37,639 nt of DNA, from contig JADGJA010000142.1 of assembly GCA_027596035.1 (NCBI GenBank), positions 1 to 37,639 on the forward strand. Reading direction: 5' to 3'. Shown one piece after another: positions 10,666 through 24,021 of the stretch. Both the position numbers and the translations under genes were made by a program. The stretch comes from Thoreauomyces humboldtii (lineage: Eukaryota; Chytridiomycota; Chytridiomycetes; Spizellomycetales; Powellomycetaceae). Below the pieces are notes generated by a model. The model did not search any database and was not told the origin of the DNA. It was given only the letters and a program-made list of their open reading frames with translations. How positions within the stretch are numbered: the first letter of the stretch is position 1; every line of letters begins with the position of its first letter.

Positions 10666-11714
10666 GTTGAAGGTGATGTAGTTGTGGTTGGGGAGTGGGA
10701 ATGCTTGTTTCTGGGAGAAGGGGACGGTGGTGCTCTCTCCTCTCATATAGAAGAGCAGCGGGCCGCCCTGCTCCCGTTCGTCATGCATGCGGCAGCCAAT
10801 TTTTTGCCCTTGGGCACTCTGGTTACACACGGCACTCGGACACAGAAAGGCTCAAAGTTTTGGCTTCCCCCCGGACCGGACAGCCGGACAGGGAGATCGC
10901 GAAAAAAATTGAATTGTGGACCTTCCCAGACTTGGCCATCGTCGGCACGAGGGCTTGCCGCAGGTCTTCTGGCAAGATGACATGTTCATCGCAGCTGGAA
11001 TGACGTTGTAACAACGCCTGGGTAGGATGACGAGAAGCATGCAGGAAGTCAGGATCATGTGTAAACCTTTGGCCATTTCAATTCGCCCAAAGTTTAATGC
11101 GGTGATGCCTTCCACAGCCAGCTACAAACTTCCGCGATGAAGTTTCTGCTCGACAAGCCGCTGCATCTCTCGGACCGCTTGCCAAATGGTTCGCTCGACG
11201 TCGAGCTCTCCCATTGCGACTCTCGGGTGAGATCCCGTTTTGTGATCTGGATCTGACAACGACCGGGCCTCGATCATATCGTGGATCGCCAAGAACGATA
11301 TGCCGTTCGAGAGTGATTGTGGTAGATTCAGTTGTTTGGCCGCCATGCCTCAGCGCGATGGCCCATTTGAGTTCCCTGACCCGGGTTCCCAATGTTTCCG
11401 ACATTCTCGACCAAGTGCGATGTCGAGGTGACCGGTTCGGAAGATCTTTCACCATGCTAGCGCAATGAAGAAAGCGAGAGCCCGCGTCCCCGATGTGACC
11501 ACCGAGACAGTATAGCCGATGCCATGTCCTTCCTGCTCGTCTTCCCGTTGAGATGCACAGCTCGCGCGTGCTGGTCGGGTTACATCAATAGGAAGTCGGT
11601 CGCTGACCTCGCAAAGTGGTAGGGACACGAGCAAGACATTCGCTTGCTCGACATTCGATTGAATGCTCGGACAACGTTCCCTGCAGGGGCGAGGTCGTAT
11701 ACTGCCCAGGGTTT
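10666..11714. other. Intergenic region upstream of the perilipin-like gene
   Basis: 1.05 kb between the perilipin-like start codon and the stop of the RNase P/MRP subunit gene, both on the minus strand. It holds the promoter and a C/A-rich leader just before the ATG. The open frames here have no recognisable motifs. Confidence 0.5.
10742..10750 (-). promoter_or_regulatory. TATA-like element of the perilipin-like gene
   Basis: Reading the minus strand, CTATATGAG lies about 80 nt before the start codon at 10665. It is followed by a C/A-rich, low-G leader typical of highly expressed fungal genes. The assignment is by position and sequence only. Confidence 0.45.
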
Positions 11715-12518
11715 TCACAGTTCCGACAAGAAATCCGTCAGGCTGTATCCGCCTCCAGCGCCTTCCTGATCCTTGTCCTTTTTCCCCGCCAGCAGGTTCC
11801 GCAATTCTGTCTTCCTCGCATTCTTCTTCTTCTTCTTCTCCGTCGCGGCTGGGAGCATGGGTGGCGCCGGAGGCGGGGACGGATCTACGGAAGCTTTCGA
11901 TTCCTTAACGGAGATGCCAGGTTTACGGGTAATTGGCGGTGCTAGCGCAATCGTTTGCGGTTGTGCAGATTGTGGTGGAGGGTGAGCCAGAGAAGGGGTA
12001 ACAACTCTCTTAGCGGTGGAAACTGAGGGATTCGCTCGACGAGTGACACGCTTCGCATCGTGCGGCTCGCCCGGCTTTCCAGGCAGTCTCGTCTCTGCTC
12101 CACATGCCGCGCACACGTAGACCACGTAGGTGAGAAGCCCGTCTTTTTGCTTTCTAGCTTCCTGAAGGGTTCGTCCTATCCGATTGATGACGACGCGCTT
12201 CTCGATGCCAGCTGTTTGCGTTTGGTTCAACTTCTTAGACTTTTTGCTAGACTTCTTCGCACTTTTCGGTGGGGGTAGAGGCACCGGGGAAGGTTTCGTG
12301 CTTCTAATGGAGACGCTGGCGTTCTGACCGGGGACAAAGAGAGATCCACAGCGCGAGCAAAATCTTCTGACGAGGCTTTCGGGGAGGGAAGTGGAGGCCG
12401 CGGCGCAGGTGTCTGAGAGGGAGGACACGAGACGACGGGATAGGCCCGGATGGCTGGCGTGCAGGGTGTGGGCTGCCTCGTGAAGGAATCGCAAGCGGCA
12501 TGCGGCCCCTGAATCCAT
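11715..12518 (-). CDS. RNase P/MRP protein subunit, Rpr2/Rpp21/Snm1 family
   Basis: Intronless 267-residue frame. The Rpr2/Rpp21/Snm1 zinc-ribbon is visible as SLVRRFCSRCGSLFVPGQNA (Cys54, Cys57) and YVVYVCAACGAETRLPG (Cys136, Cys139), preceded by helices containing FLHEAAHTLH. Members bind the RNA of RNase P or RNase MRP in the nucleus/nucleolus for tRNA or rRNA processing. The two cysteine pairs are 78 residues apart, with a Lys-rich insert (KSAKKSSKKSKK) between them, longer than I expect for Rpp21. The C-terminal third is Pro/Ala-rich and disordered, with a five-Lys run (KKKKKNARK) encoded by a CTT-type triplet tract at about 11820. It ends GGYSLTDFLSEL. I cannot decide between Snm1 (MRP only) and Rpr2/Rpp21. 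Confidence 0.75.
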   Translation of the reverse strand: MDSGAACRLRFLHEAAHTLHASHPGLSRRLVSSLSDTCAAASTSLPESLVRRFCSRCGSLFVPGQNASVSIRSTKPSPVPLPPPKSAKKSSKKSKKLNQTQTAGIEKRVVINRIGRTLQEARKQKDGLLTYVVYVCAACGAETRLPGKPGEPHDAKRVTRRANPSVSTAKRVVTPSLAHPPPQSAQPQTIALAPPITRKPGISVKESKASVDPSPPPAPPMLPAATEKKKKKNARKTELRNLLAGKKDKDQEGAGGGYSLTDFLSEL

Positions 12519-12899
12519 CTTGGTCGTCTTTCGTCACTTGTTGAGCAGTGTGTTGCTCTTACCAGCGACGGTTTGCGAGTTGAAGAGGCGAAATACGCTG
12601 TACGCTGAACGCTCGGGAGCAGAAGCAAAAAGACACACGATGATACAGGAAAGGCTGCACGTGCTCCTTGATTTGGCTGTCCGCACGCATCGGACATGAC
12701 TCACCGCCAAAACTTATTCTCTTCGCAGCCCACGGCGGGTGCAATGGCATTTCACCAGCAGGCACCCACAGCAGTTCAAGACATTCCCACGGTCCCAGAC
12801 AAGGTAAGTGAATCTGACGCAAGGATGATATTCATACGTGACACTTACATCAGGTTCCATCCGCTCTAGGATCTCGCGTGTTGCCCTCCCTCGAAAGTC
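12519..12899. other. Divergent region with a possible upstream exon of MYG1
   Basis: 381 bp between two divergent genes. On the plus strand an ATG at 12751 opens a short frame (MAFHQQAPTAVQDIPTVPDK) that ends at a perfect donor, GTAAGT, at about 12811. An acceptor CTCTAG near 12870 would join it in frame to the MYG1 start at 12900. This could be an alternative 5' exon. RNA data would be needed to decide. Confidence 0.35.
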
Positions 12900-14796
12900 A
12901 TGTCTGCGACAAAGGTAGCCTTTGCTTTGAACAACTGTTTCCGAAGCGTTCGACAAAGTCGGAGCCGGTGGAGCAACGCTCGGGCCATCTTGTCCACCTA
13001 TTCATTACCGAACGTTTCCCTTCCGTTTCCTTTCCTCCTGCCGCGGTTCTACTCTCAAAAGACAATTACCACCCACAGCGGAAGGTTGTAGCCTACGACA
13101 GTTGCTGTGCACCGAGTAGAGGCGAAGGAAACTGATCTTTGATCGGTTCGCGCAACAGCTTCCATGCCGATGAGTCGCTCGCTGTCTCGATGCTCAAGTA
13201 GTTTGCTATCGGTTATACTTTGCCTTTGCACTGCCATCTTACCGTTTGCTCCCTTCCAGGGTGTTGCCTGAATACGCGAACGCCGGTACGATACAGAAAC
13301 GATTTTCGCATCATGCTTCTCGGCAGCGGTAGGCGCTGACAGATCCGGCCGCACCCCCAGAGGTTGTTCGGACCCGTGACCCAGCTGTCATCGCGAAGGG
13401 AGACATCGTTGTGGATGTCGGCGGAGAGTACGTCCCGGAGACGCTGCGGTTCGACCACCATCAGCGCGGCTTCAAGGAGACGTTTGGACCCGACTACGAC
13501 ATCCTGTAAGGCAGAGGATAGCCCCGTATCTTTGGGACATTTGGGCGAGACGCTTACTGAGTCTACTTAGGCTCTCGTCGGCTGGCCTGGTCTACAAGCA
13601 CTTTGGCCGACGAGTTGTGGCCCAGATCCTGGGATGGGAGGACTCCAACCCGTCCCTCAGCATTGTGTATCAGAAGATCTACGACGACTTTGTGCTGGCT
13701 GTAAGTGTGCAGACTTGACGCTGCCCGACCACACGCTGCCGGACCAAATTTCCTCATGTTTCTTCATGTTCACGCAGTTCGACGGTATCGATAACGGAGT
13801 GTCTCAGTACGACGCCTCGCTGAAGCCAAAGTACCGTGACTCCACCAACGCGAGCTCTCGGGTTGGCAAACTCAACCCTTGGTGGAATGAGAAGAATGTG
13901 GACTACCAGGAACGGTTCATGAAAGCAGGTTCGAGGCTCCCCTACTACCCTCGCTTCGAATAACTCGGCTCCTGAGACATTTACTCTTTTTGCGACAGTG
14001 GCGATGGTCGGTGCTGAGTTCCAGGACCGAGTAAGTCTCAAAGATTTTGCGATTGCTACACGGGCCGACTAAAGACTCTGACTGCGGTTCTTCTTGAAGG
14101 TGAAGTACGTAGCGCTCGCGTGGCTTCCTGGTCGTGAGCTGGTCGTCAAGGCCCTCGCCGACCGCAAAGCCCACGATGCCGACGGTCGCATCATCGTCCT
14201 TGAGCAGTTCTGTCCCTGGAAGGAGCATCTGTATGTGTTTGGAACTTTCTTACTTGATCGGGATCCTTTGCCCTTAACCGAACGACCTGGTCATAGACAC
14301 ATCTTGGAGGCTGAGCAAAAGATTGCTGAGGAAAACAAGGCGCTTTACGTGCTTTACGAGGACGACACCGCAAAGCAGTGGCGCATCCAGGCTGTCTCTG
14401 TCACTCCCGAGTCCTTCCAAAGGTAAACATTCCTTCCCCAAGTTGCTAATGGCAGGGCTTTGCTGGATGTACTGAAACCTAACCATTTTTGCTAGCCGAA
14501 AACCTCTGCCTGAGCCGTGGCGGGTACGTAATTGCCTTCTCGTCCTAGCAACTGCTTAGTCTGTTCTGACTTTTTTACTATCATTACAGGGAATCCGAGA
14601 CCAAGCGCTCAGTGACTTGACTGGCATCCCCGGCGGCGTCTTCGTGCACGCCAGCGGATTCATCGGAGGAAACCAGACCAAGGTGCAATTGCTGAAGTGC
14701 AATCTATCATGGGTTTTCCATGCCAGCAACTGACATCTGTCCATTCTTGTGTAGGAGGGAGCGATGCGCATGGCACAGTCTGCTCTGACTATGTAG
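12900..14796 (+). CDS. MYG1: MYG1 family 3'-5' RNA exonuclease (UPF0160)
   Basis: Twelve exons: 12900-13084, 13159-13197, 13260-13285, 13343-13505, 13571-13700, 13778-13928, 13999-14030, 14100-14230, 14297-14422, 14496-14523, 14590-14682, 14755-14796. They encode 381 residues in a closed frame. The MYG1/DHH-like metal site is intact: THSGSFHADESLAVSMLK, VVRTRDPAVIAKGDIVVDVG, RFDHHQRGF (the DHH motif), then LSSAGLVYKHFG, FVLAFDGIDNGVSQY, NPWWNE, SFQSRKPLPEPWRG and GGVFVHASGFIGG. MYG1 is an RNA exonuclease found in both nucleus and mitochondria. The first about 50 residues are Arg/Ser-rich, end in LPRFYSQK and look like a mitochondrial leader. An in-frame intron (about 12915-13060) would instead give a short cytosolic/nuclear start, MSATKTITTHSG. 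Confidence 0.93.
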
Positions 14797-15613
14797 AACA
14801 CCACTAGACTACTGGATAGGATCCGGCTTTCTGGAGTCCTCGATATTGCATCGACTGGGAGATGTTGCATAAATCACGATGACGATCGCATGCGAGCACG
14901 GGGTCCTGGCTGGGTTTGAGCGAGCGCTCGGGTTTCGGTGGTTCCGTCCTCGGAGTCTTTTTTTCTCACTATGTCGTCCCTGTCGCTCTTCCCACGGCAT
15001 CCTCTTTGTTTCCCGCACTAAGACCGCCTTTCCTATCACCCATCGAGAGGCGCCTGCAAGCTGCAGGGTATGAGGCTTGAGCATCTCCTGCCCGCCCTCG
15101 GCTTAATACGCTTCTTGGGGCTTGCGGAGATGGGGATCTACTGGCTCCAGTCGTTTATCCCAATCCGGAGGTACTGAGGGATTTTTCTGAGAGCTGACAG
15201 AGGCATTGCCGGATTTCGTTGGAGTGAGAGCCTGAGGGATCAGCGTCCATACAATGGTAGAAGCGGGCACTCAAACACAGATCGCCATCGGCCGGGTTTA
15301 CCAGACATTCTCCCGAGGATGCAGAGGGGTATGGTTGGCGGTGGTCTGGCGCCGTCTAGCGGTGCCGTTGTCGAATGCGCTCGATGCAACCACTGTCAAA
15401 CACTTTTTTTGGGAGCCAGCGAGTCGTCACATCGGATCACAGAAAATCAAAGCTATGAAGGGGTTCAACCCGATCTCATTGTCCAAAACCACGCACAGAA
15501 ACCAGCTCCCGCGCGTGGATAATTGGCAAAGAATAGCCAGTGAAAGAATCTCCAGCCTTTTCCAACACACAAAACAAAGTCCGACCCTGATCTATGAGTG
15601 GTTCCGCTCACGC
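14797..15613. other. Noncoding interval between convergent MYG1 and beta-tubulin
   Basis: About 0.8 kb of 3' flanks. I see no gene: open frames are short or are the antisense of the tubulin gene. There are no notable repeats. Confidence 0.5.
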
Positions 15614-17282
<1,669 letters not shown>

Positions 17283-17700
17283 GATTCAGATGATTGTGCT
17301 GGGAAAGATCAAATTGAGGTCCTCGAAGGGTGGAATGAAGAGCTACTAGTGGGCCGGGAGGTGGTTTGTGTGCTTGCGAGATTGGTGCGCTAGATGATTG
17401 GGGGACGGGGAAGGGGAGGACGAGGAGGGGGAACGCGCTCAAGAGTCGGACTTTTCTGGGGGTCGGACGGAAAACGAAAGGGCTCTCTTGCTGACCCACA
17501 CAATCTCCGCCCAAAGCAGACACGCAAACCCACACATGGACCCGTTCGCAAACCAGACACGCAAACCATGCCTTCGACGTGCAGGGCAGAATATATAATT
17601 ACGGGAGGCTCTGTGTATTCAATGATCGATGGGCATTCTTTCATCTGATGCGCAGCGAAGGTATGTAAGGGGGGGAAGGCGTGGATGGGGGAAACAGCGT
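17283..17700. other. Beta-tubulin promoter region and ATP2 3' end
   Basis: 418 bp. It contains an AT-rich element (AATATATAATTA) at 17590-17601, a possible TATA box for beta-tubulin about 305 nt before its ATG on the minus strand, or part of the ATP2 3' end. Near the tubulin start the coding strand is pyrimidine-rich. Confidence 0.4.
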
Positions 17701-19744
<2,044 letters not shown>

Positions 19745-20717
19745 TGTTGGTTTCTTGCGATTCCGTGTGAAGGCGAAATGAGCAGCCGGTGGTGAGGGCC
19801 CTTCTTCTTCTTCTTCTTCTCTTTCGCCTCTCTCTCTCTGTCTCTCTCTCTCTTTGTGCTCCCCGCATTTCTTCCCTCACACACGCACGCCGGGGTTTGT
19901 CCAGATCGAGGTTCATGAGACGACAAGCCACCCGGACTTTTCTCTCCCTCCTCCCCGCTCGCTCGCTGTCCAACCCAGGGCCCTATCACTTCAACCTTGC
20001 CGCTATGCTGGTACGCTATGCTGGTCTCTCGTCAGACAAACCAAGCAGAGTAAGAGTCCGTCACTAGTGGGCTAAGGATTCACTCGGAGTGCAGTAATAC
20101 GCAGTGAATGGGATGTACTGTAGAGTTGAGGCACCACAGATGTGCCACGTAAAGCGCCACGTTCCTTATCAAGGCTTTTCCCCTCGAAAAGGTTCGAACC
20201 ATGAACCATGGCATTGTTGTGTCTCCCGAGTACACGTCCGGTGGCTTTTGCAAAACCAAAACAGTCCAGTAGCGCAAATCCAACAACATCACGAAAAAGA
20301 GTCCGGCGCCTCATTTTCTCCCATGCTTGCCGGGAATGTTGGGGATGTCTATTTTGGCGAACAGGATCTTCCCACGACCAGGACCGCGTTAGGTCCCACG
20401 CTGAGGGTGAGGCGCACGCTGACGGGTGAGGGAAGCTATGGTGGGGTGGGGACACCAGGGTCATCAGGCCACGGATCGTCGCGCTCGCACGCAGGCCATT
20501 GACGTAGACGCCATTCGTGGCGCACTACCCTATACTATATTCCTATGCACTTCGCATACAGGAGGGTATTCGCACAGTGGGGCCCAATCCCATAAATGGC
20601 AGGGTCGTTTTCGCCTGCCCCCAGCTGATTCCGCATCTCACACAGAAAACGAGAATCAAAGGACTCTCCACGACACCCATACCCCACCAACTCAATCACC
20701 ACCCAACCTCCATTACC
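19745..20717. other. Divergent intergenic region, ATP2 and the 20718 gene
   Basis: About 1 kb between divergent start codons. Next to ATP2 is a CTT/CT simple-sequence tract (19799-19858). A TATA-like CTATACTATATTCC sits at about 20530-20543, roughly 180 nt before the ATG at 20718, followed by a C/A-rich leader. A region around 20165-20215 has small palindromes (CTTTTCC/GAAAAG, GGTTCGAACC) but does not fold as a tRNA. Confidence 0.45.
19799..19858. repeat. CTT and CT microsatellite tract
   Basis: Seven consecutive CTT-type triplets, then about 30 nt of interrupted CT dinucleotides. On the ATP2 sense strand this is a purine (GA/GAA) tract 55-115 nt before the start codon, so it may be in the leader or core promoter. 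Confidence 0.85.
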
Positions 20718-21471
20718 ATGACCCGTCAGAACACGGCCGTTGTCGCCCAGCTCCGTTCGATCCAGGCCCCCACAAACGGCAAGCAGGCCGCCGTCGCCGA
20801 GGCCCCTCAGCAGTCTTGGGCTCAGCAGAAACAGCGTCTCGCACAGGCAACCGAGGCCAAGAGAAGGGTTTCCCAGCAGAGAAACCAGCAGGCTTTGGAG
20901 CTCAGGCAGCAAGCTCAACAGGTAAAAATCATCAATCCAGCGTTGTCGTCGTCGGCGGCGGTTCGACGTGGCGTTTTTTGGTGGCGCATTCTCAACGCCC
21001 CATATGACTCCCACTCCCACATCCTCTGTCGTTCGATAGCTCGAGTCAAACACCAACCACCAGCAGCCAGACCAAGCGACCGAAGAGAAAGGCCTCAAGT
21101 TGGGAAACGACCCCGAACCCGCTCCCCGAGCCTCATGGATCCTCCGCGCCGAATCTCGTCGCGAGAAAGCCAGCGGTCCCCGTCACGGCAAGCGTTCTCG
21201 ATCTCCCGACTCCCAGCGCAACCGCGACCGTGAGACCCAAGATCTTCCTTCGCTTCCCCGTAGCTACAACAACAACAACGCCGACAACAACAACAACGAG
21301 GTCGACGACGACGAGGCGTTCGTCAAGCGTGCTCGTTCCTCGGCGAGGGCGGGTCTGGACAGACAGTCCCGTCGCCAGGTTCGCCTGGAGAAGGTGGATG
21401 CCAGCGTCAACTATTCGGACCGTAACGGTCGTGGCAGGCGAGAGGGTGTGCGCATCACCCGTGGACGCTAG
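20718..21471 (+). CDS. Disordered Gln/Asn/Arg-rich protein of unknown function
   Basis: Two exons (20718-20921 and 21040-21471; 118-nt GT-AG intron) give 211 residues with the frame closed. I do not recognise the family. Exon 1 encodes a Gln/Ala-rich, probably helical segment (QSWAQQKQRLAQATEAKRR, then RQQAQQ). Exon 2 begins LESNTNHQQPDQA, has a short ordered-looking patch PRASWILRAESRREKASG, then an Arg/Ser-rich stretch, two Asn runs (YNNNNADNNNNE), an acidic VDDDEAF, and a basic end RNGRGRREGVRITRGR. Composition suggests a nuclear or RNA-associated disordered protein. That is inference only. The TATA-like element and C/A-rich leader, a clean intron and good codon use support a real expressed gene. 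Confidence 0.72.
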
Positions 21472-22049
21472 TGGATTGTGGGGGAGTCTTTATTTCCTTG
21501 TTGTTTTCTTTTTAAAAAGCAATGACAAAAGACGGTACTTTTTCTTTCTGTTGTGTACATGGCTCGGTTCACAGATAATATGTGCCCACGGTATGCAATC
21601 ATACATTCATAGTCCACAAGCCCTTTGCGCCACGTCCGCATCCATGGCAGTTGGTTTGACACAGCTTTCCTTGCCGTTAAAAGGGGACGTCCTCCTTGCG
21701 CATCATCCAAAAGCAGGTCGCGGAGCAACCTTCATGGTCGGTCCCAACACCCAACCTACTATCCGGAAACGTTTACAACTTTGACGATGTGATAAGGAGA
21801 GCAGACGATTCGATAGCCTTCTCTTATGGCTTGGGGCAAGCGACAAGGCGCTCGCTCACTAGGTTGGGGGGAGTCCTGGGCTCACGCGACTCGCTACCGG
21901 CAGACGGCCTGTCGCAAACCCAATGCAGATCACCATTTCACACAAGCACACGTACAAGACCAACATATGTGCAATGCAAAGCAGGAATCAAGAACAAAAA
22001 ATCGAGGAATCCAAGCAAAAAGGAAAAGGAGCCGACCGACCCGATCTCC
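21472..22049. other. 3' flanks of convergent genes
   Basis: 578 bp between the stop codons of the 20718 gene and the short-chain dehydrogenase. AT-richer than the coding regions, as expected of 3' ends. No recognisable gene. Confidence 0.5.
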
Positions 22050-23220
22050 TCACTTCAGCATGGCGACCAACCCATCCCACACCTGCTTCCTGTTCGATTC
22101 ATCCGCGACCCACTTTGTCGGTGTTACGACCGTGTTCCTCCTCGTGAACAATCCGTTGTCGCCACGCGTGGCGTACCCGTACGGGACAGTCGCGTACGAC
22201 GCCGCCGTGTCGAGAAGGCCGACCCACGTAAACGGGGTGAGGAGGGAGGTGGCGTGACCCAGTCCGTAGGGAAGGTTCCTTCCGGCGCCGGTTCCGGTCA
22301 CGATGCCGGGGAAGGTGTGGGCGGCCGTCATGGTCGGGAAGTGCTTTTTGAAGTCCTGAAGGGAGGGTGATAAGAGCGAAGGATCAGCAAGCGATGATGA
22401 ATCGACAATTAGATATCCTTCGGTGTCATAACTCAACACTTTTGAACACTCACCAACGTGAAGGAATCCACGACCGTCGAGTCTCTGTTTCCAGCCACGG
22501 GGATGCTGGTGAGTCCCTTCCCGTACTTGCCCTCCTTGTTCGCCTTTCCCATCTCCATGTCCGCCACGTTGTCGATGCCCGTGCCCCCGGAGGCGCACAC
22601 GCTCACGACCGCTCCACCGTCCGCGAGGGTACCCGACTTTGCCAGCAGGTAGGGAATGGCGAAGCGGGAAAGACATTGGACGATGAAGTGCTTGTCGACG
22701 CCGTCGGCGTTGGGGACGTAGAGACCGCTGGGTGCGGATCCTGGAGAGCAAAGGTTTAGCTAGCTTCGTACATGGGATCGAAACCAACCCGTCAGTCCTT
22801 TTCCTCATCTTACCCTGACACTGGATGACATACTGCACACCCGCCTTTCCAGCCTTCTTCTCCACCTCCTTGACCGCCTTCTTGATCCCATCCACGGAGC
22901 TCAGATCAGCGACGATGTAATCGAACGTCTGACCCTGGACGGGGTTCCCGGACGCCTTCGTCTTGGCCGTCTCGACGACCTTCTTGAGTTCGACTTCGTT
23001 ACGACCGACGACAATGATCGAGGTTCGGAGGGTTGCAAAGTGGACCGCGCAAGCGGCACCGATCCCCGAAGATGCTCCCACGCAGAGGGCGCGTGGGGGT
23101 GCGGTGGTCTGCGGAGGGCAAGGAGCGTGTGAATGGTCGACTTGGAGGGTTCGTCGTTGCCACTCCTTTTGCCCCAGATTCACACGCATGCCTGATGCAT
23201 ACCTTTACATTTGCGGACAT
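22050..23220 (-). CDS. Atypical short-chain dehydrogenase/reductase
   Basis: Four exons (23203-23220, 22814-23108, 22454-22740, 22050-22355), introns 73-98 nt, 301 residues. The Rossmann nucleotide site is clear: ALCVGASSGIGAACAVHFA (the TGxxxGIG position reads GASSGIG), then IIVVGRNEVEL, an adenine-ring Asp in YIVADLSSVDGI, and VIQCQG in the NNAG position. A Ser-containing strand AVVSVCASGG follows. I cannot find the usual catalytic Tyr-xxx-Lys at the expected spacing; the nearest is GKYGKG. Downstream are HTFPGIVTGTGAG and a C-terminal region ending LVAMLK. This resembles a fungal SDR branch whose substrates I do not know. The first coding exon is only six codons (MSANVK). Confidence 0.8.
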
Positions 23221-24021
23221 GTTGTTGACGGGGCCTTTTAACTTTTGGTACTATAATCCTTTGATTATGGGAAGCAGAGTATCCTTCAAATGTAGTGATC
23301 TCTGAAAGCGACTGACGCAAGTGGTGACGGGTCGGCAAGCGATGACAAGCTCTTTCGATAGCTCTCATGGTACGAGAAGAGGCAGAGAAAAGGAGAGAAA
23401 CCAAGTATTACCGGTAGGTCTGACTCAAGAGGGGACAACCGGCACCTCCAGCAAGGGGGAGGGGCGGGGCCGAGGCAGAGGACGGGGTAGAGGCAGAGGA
23501 CGCGGTAGAGGCAGAGGTAGAATACCTCCGGGGTAGTTAGCGCTACTCTACACTTACTTTGGCCGTCACTTACTTTGGTGACTCAAATGTAGGTCTGACT
23601 CAAAAAGCCCGCATGGCCAGCTGCTGGAGATGCTTCGGATCATCGATCCGGTCTTCAGTCCTTCAAACGCAGGGGACCCTGATGCACGGTTCACATGCTA
23701 AGGTACCTCGTCGTCATCATCTGGGAGTTCCAGGTAGCAATAACAATAATATTGAGCGCAAAAGAACGTAAAATGGAGAGGAAGGCGGCGGCGAGGGCCA
23801 GGGGAAGGTGGTGAGAAAAGATCAAAAAGATACTAGGTAACGAAAAAGGTTGGGAAGGAAAACCACACAAGAACAACAGATAAAGGGGCCCTCCATGATG
23901 CCGAATTCCTCAACCCTCCGATTGATGCGAAAGACACCGACGCGGAGATTGATACCGCAGCCTTCTAGACGTTTGCGCGTGCTTCTGCGCGTGTGCGTTG
24001 GGGAATGTGAATTAAACCCAT
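23221..24021. other. Repeat-bearing intergenic region
   Basis: 0.8 kb between the SDR start and the DnaJ stop. It contains a GA/GC-rich tandem repeat (23460-23528) and short direct repeats: CACTTACTTTGG at 23551 and again at 23566, and TAGGTCTGACTCAA at about 23416 and 23591. No gene is recognised. A plus-strand frame through the repeat would encode an Arg-Gly run but has no supporting context. Confidence 0.5.
23460..23528. repeat. GA/GC-rich minisatellite, 18-nt period
   Basis: About three to four imperfect copies of an 18-mer of the form GGTAGAGGCAGAGGACGC, with 6-nt sub-periodicity (GGCAGA/GGACGC). Read on the plus strand it would encode alternating Gly-Arg. Confidence 0.85.

Noticed and set aside
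9824..10681. 285-codon plus-strand frame opposite the perilipin-like gene
   Set aside because: It runs through the intron and both exons of the minus-strand gene. The minus strand has the 11-mer repeats, matched splice sites and promoter.
20165..20215. tRNA-like T-loop (GGTTCGAACC)
   Set aside because: Flanking bases do not form T, anticodon or acceptor stems on either strand. It is a simple palindrome.
23321..23536. Plus-strand frame ending in an Arg-Gly run
   Set aside because: The Arg-Gly run is produced by a noncoding minisatellite. Nothing upstream looks like a gene, and no splice signals link it to one.
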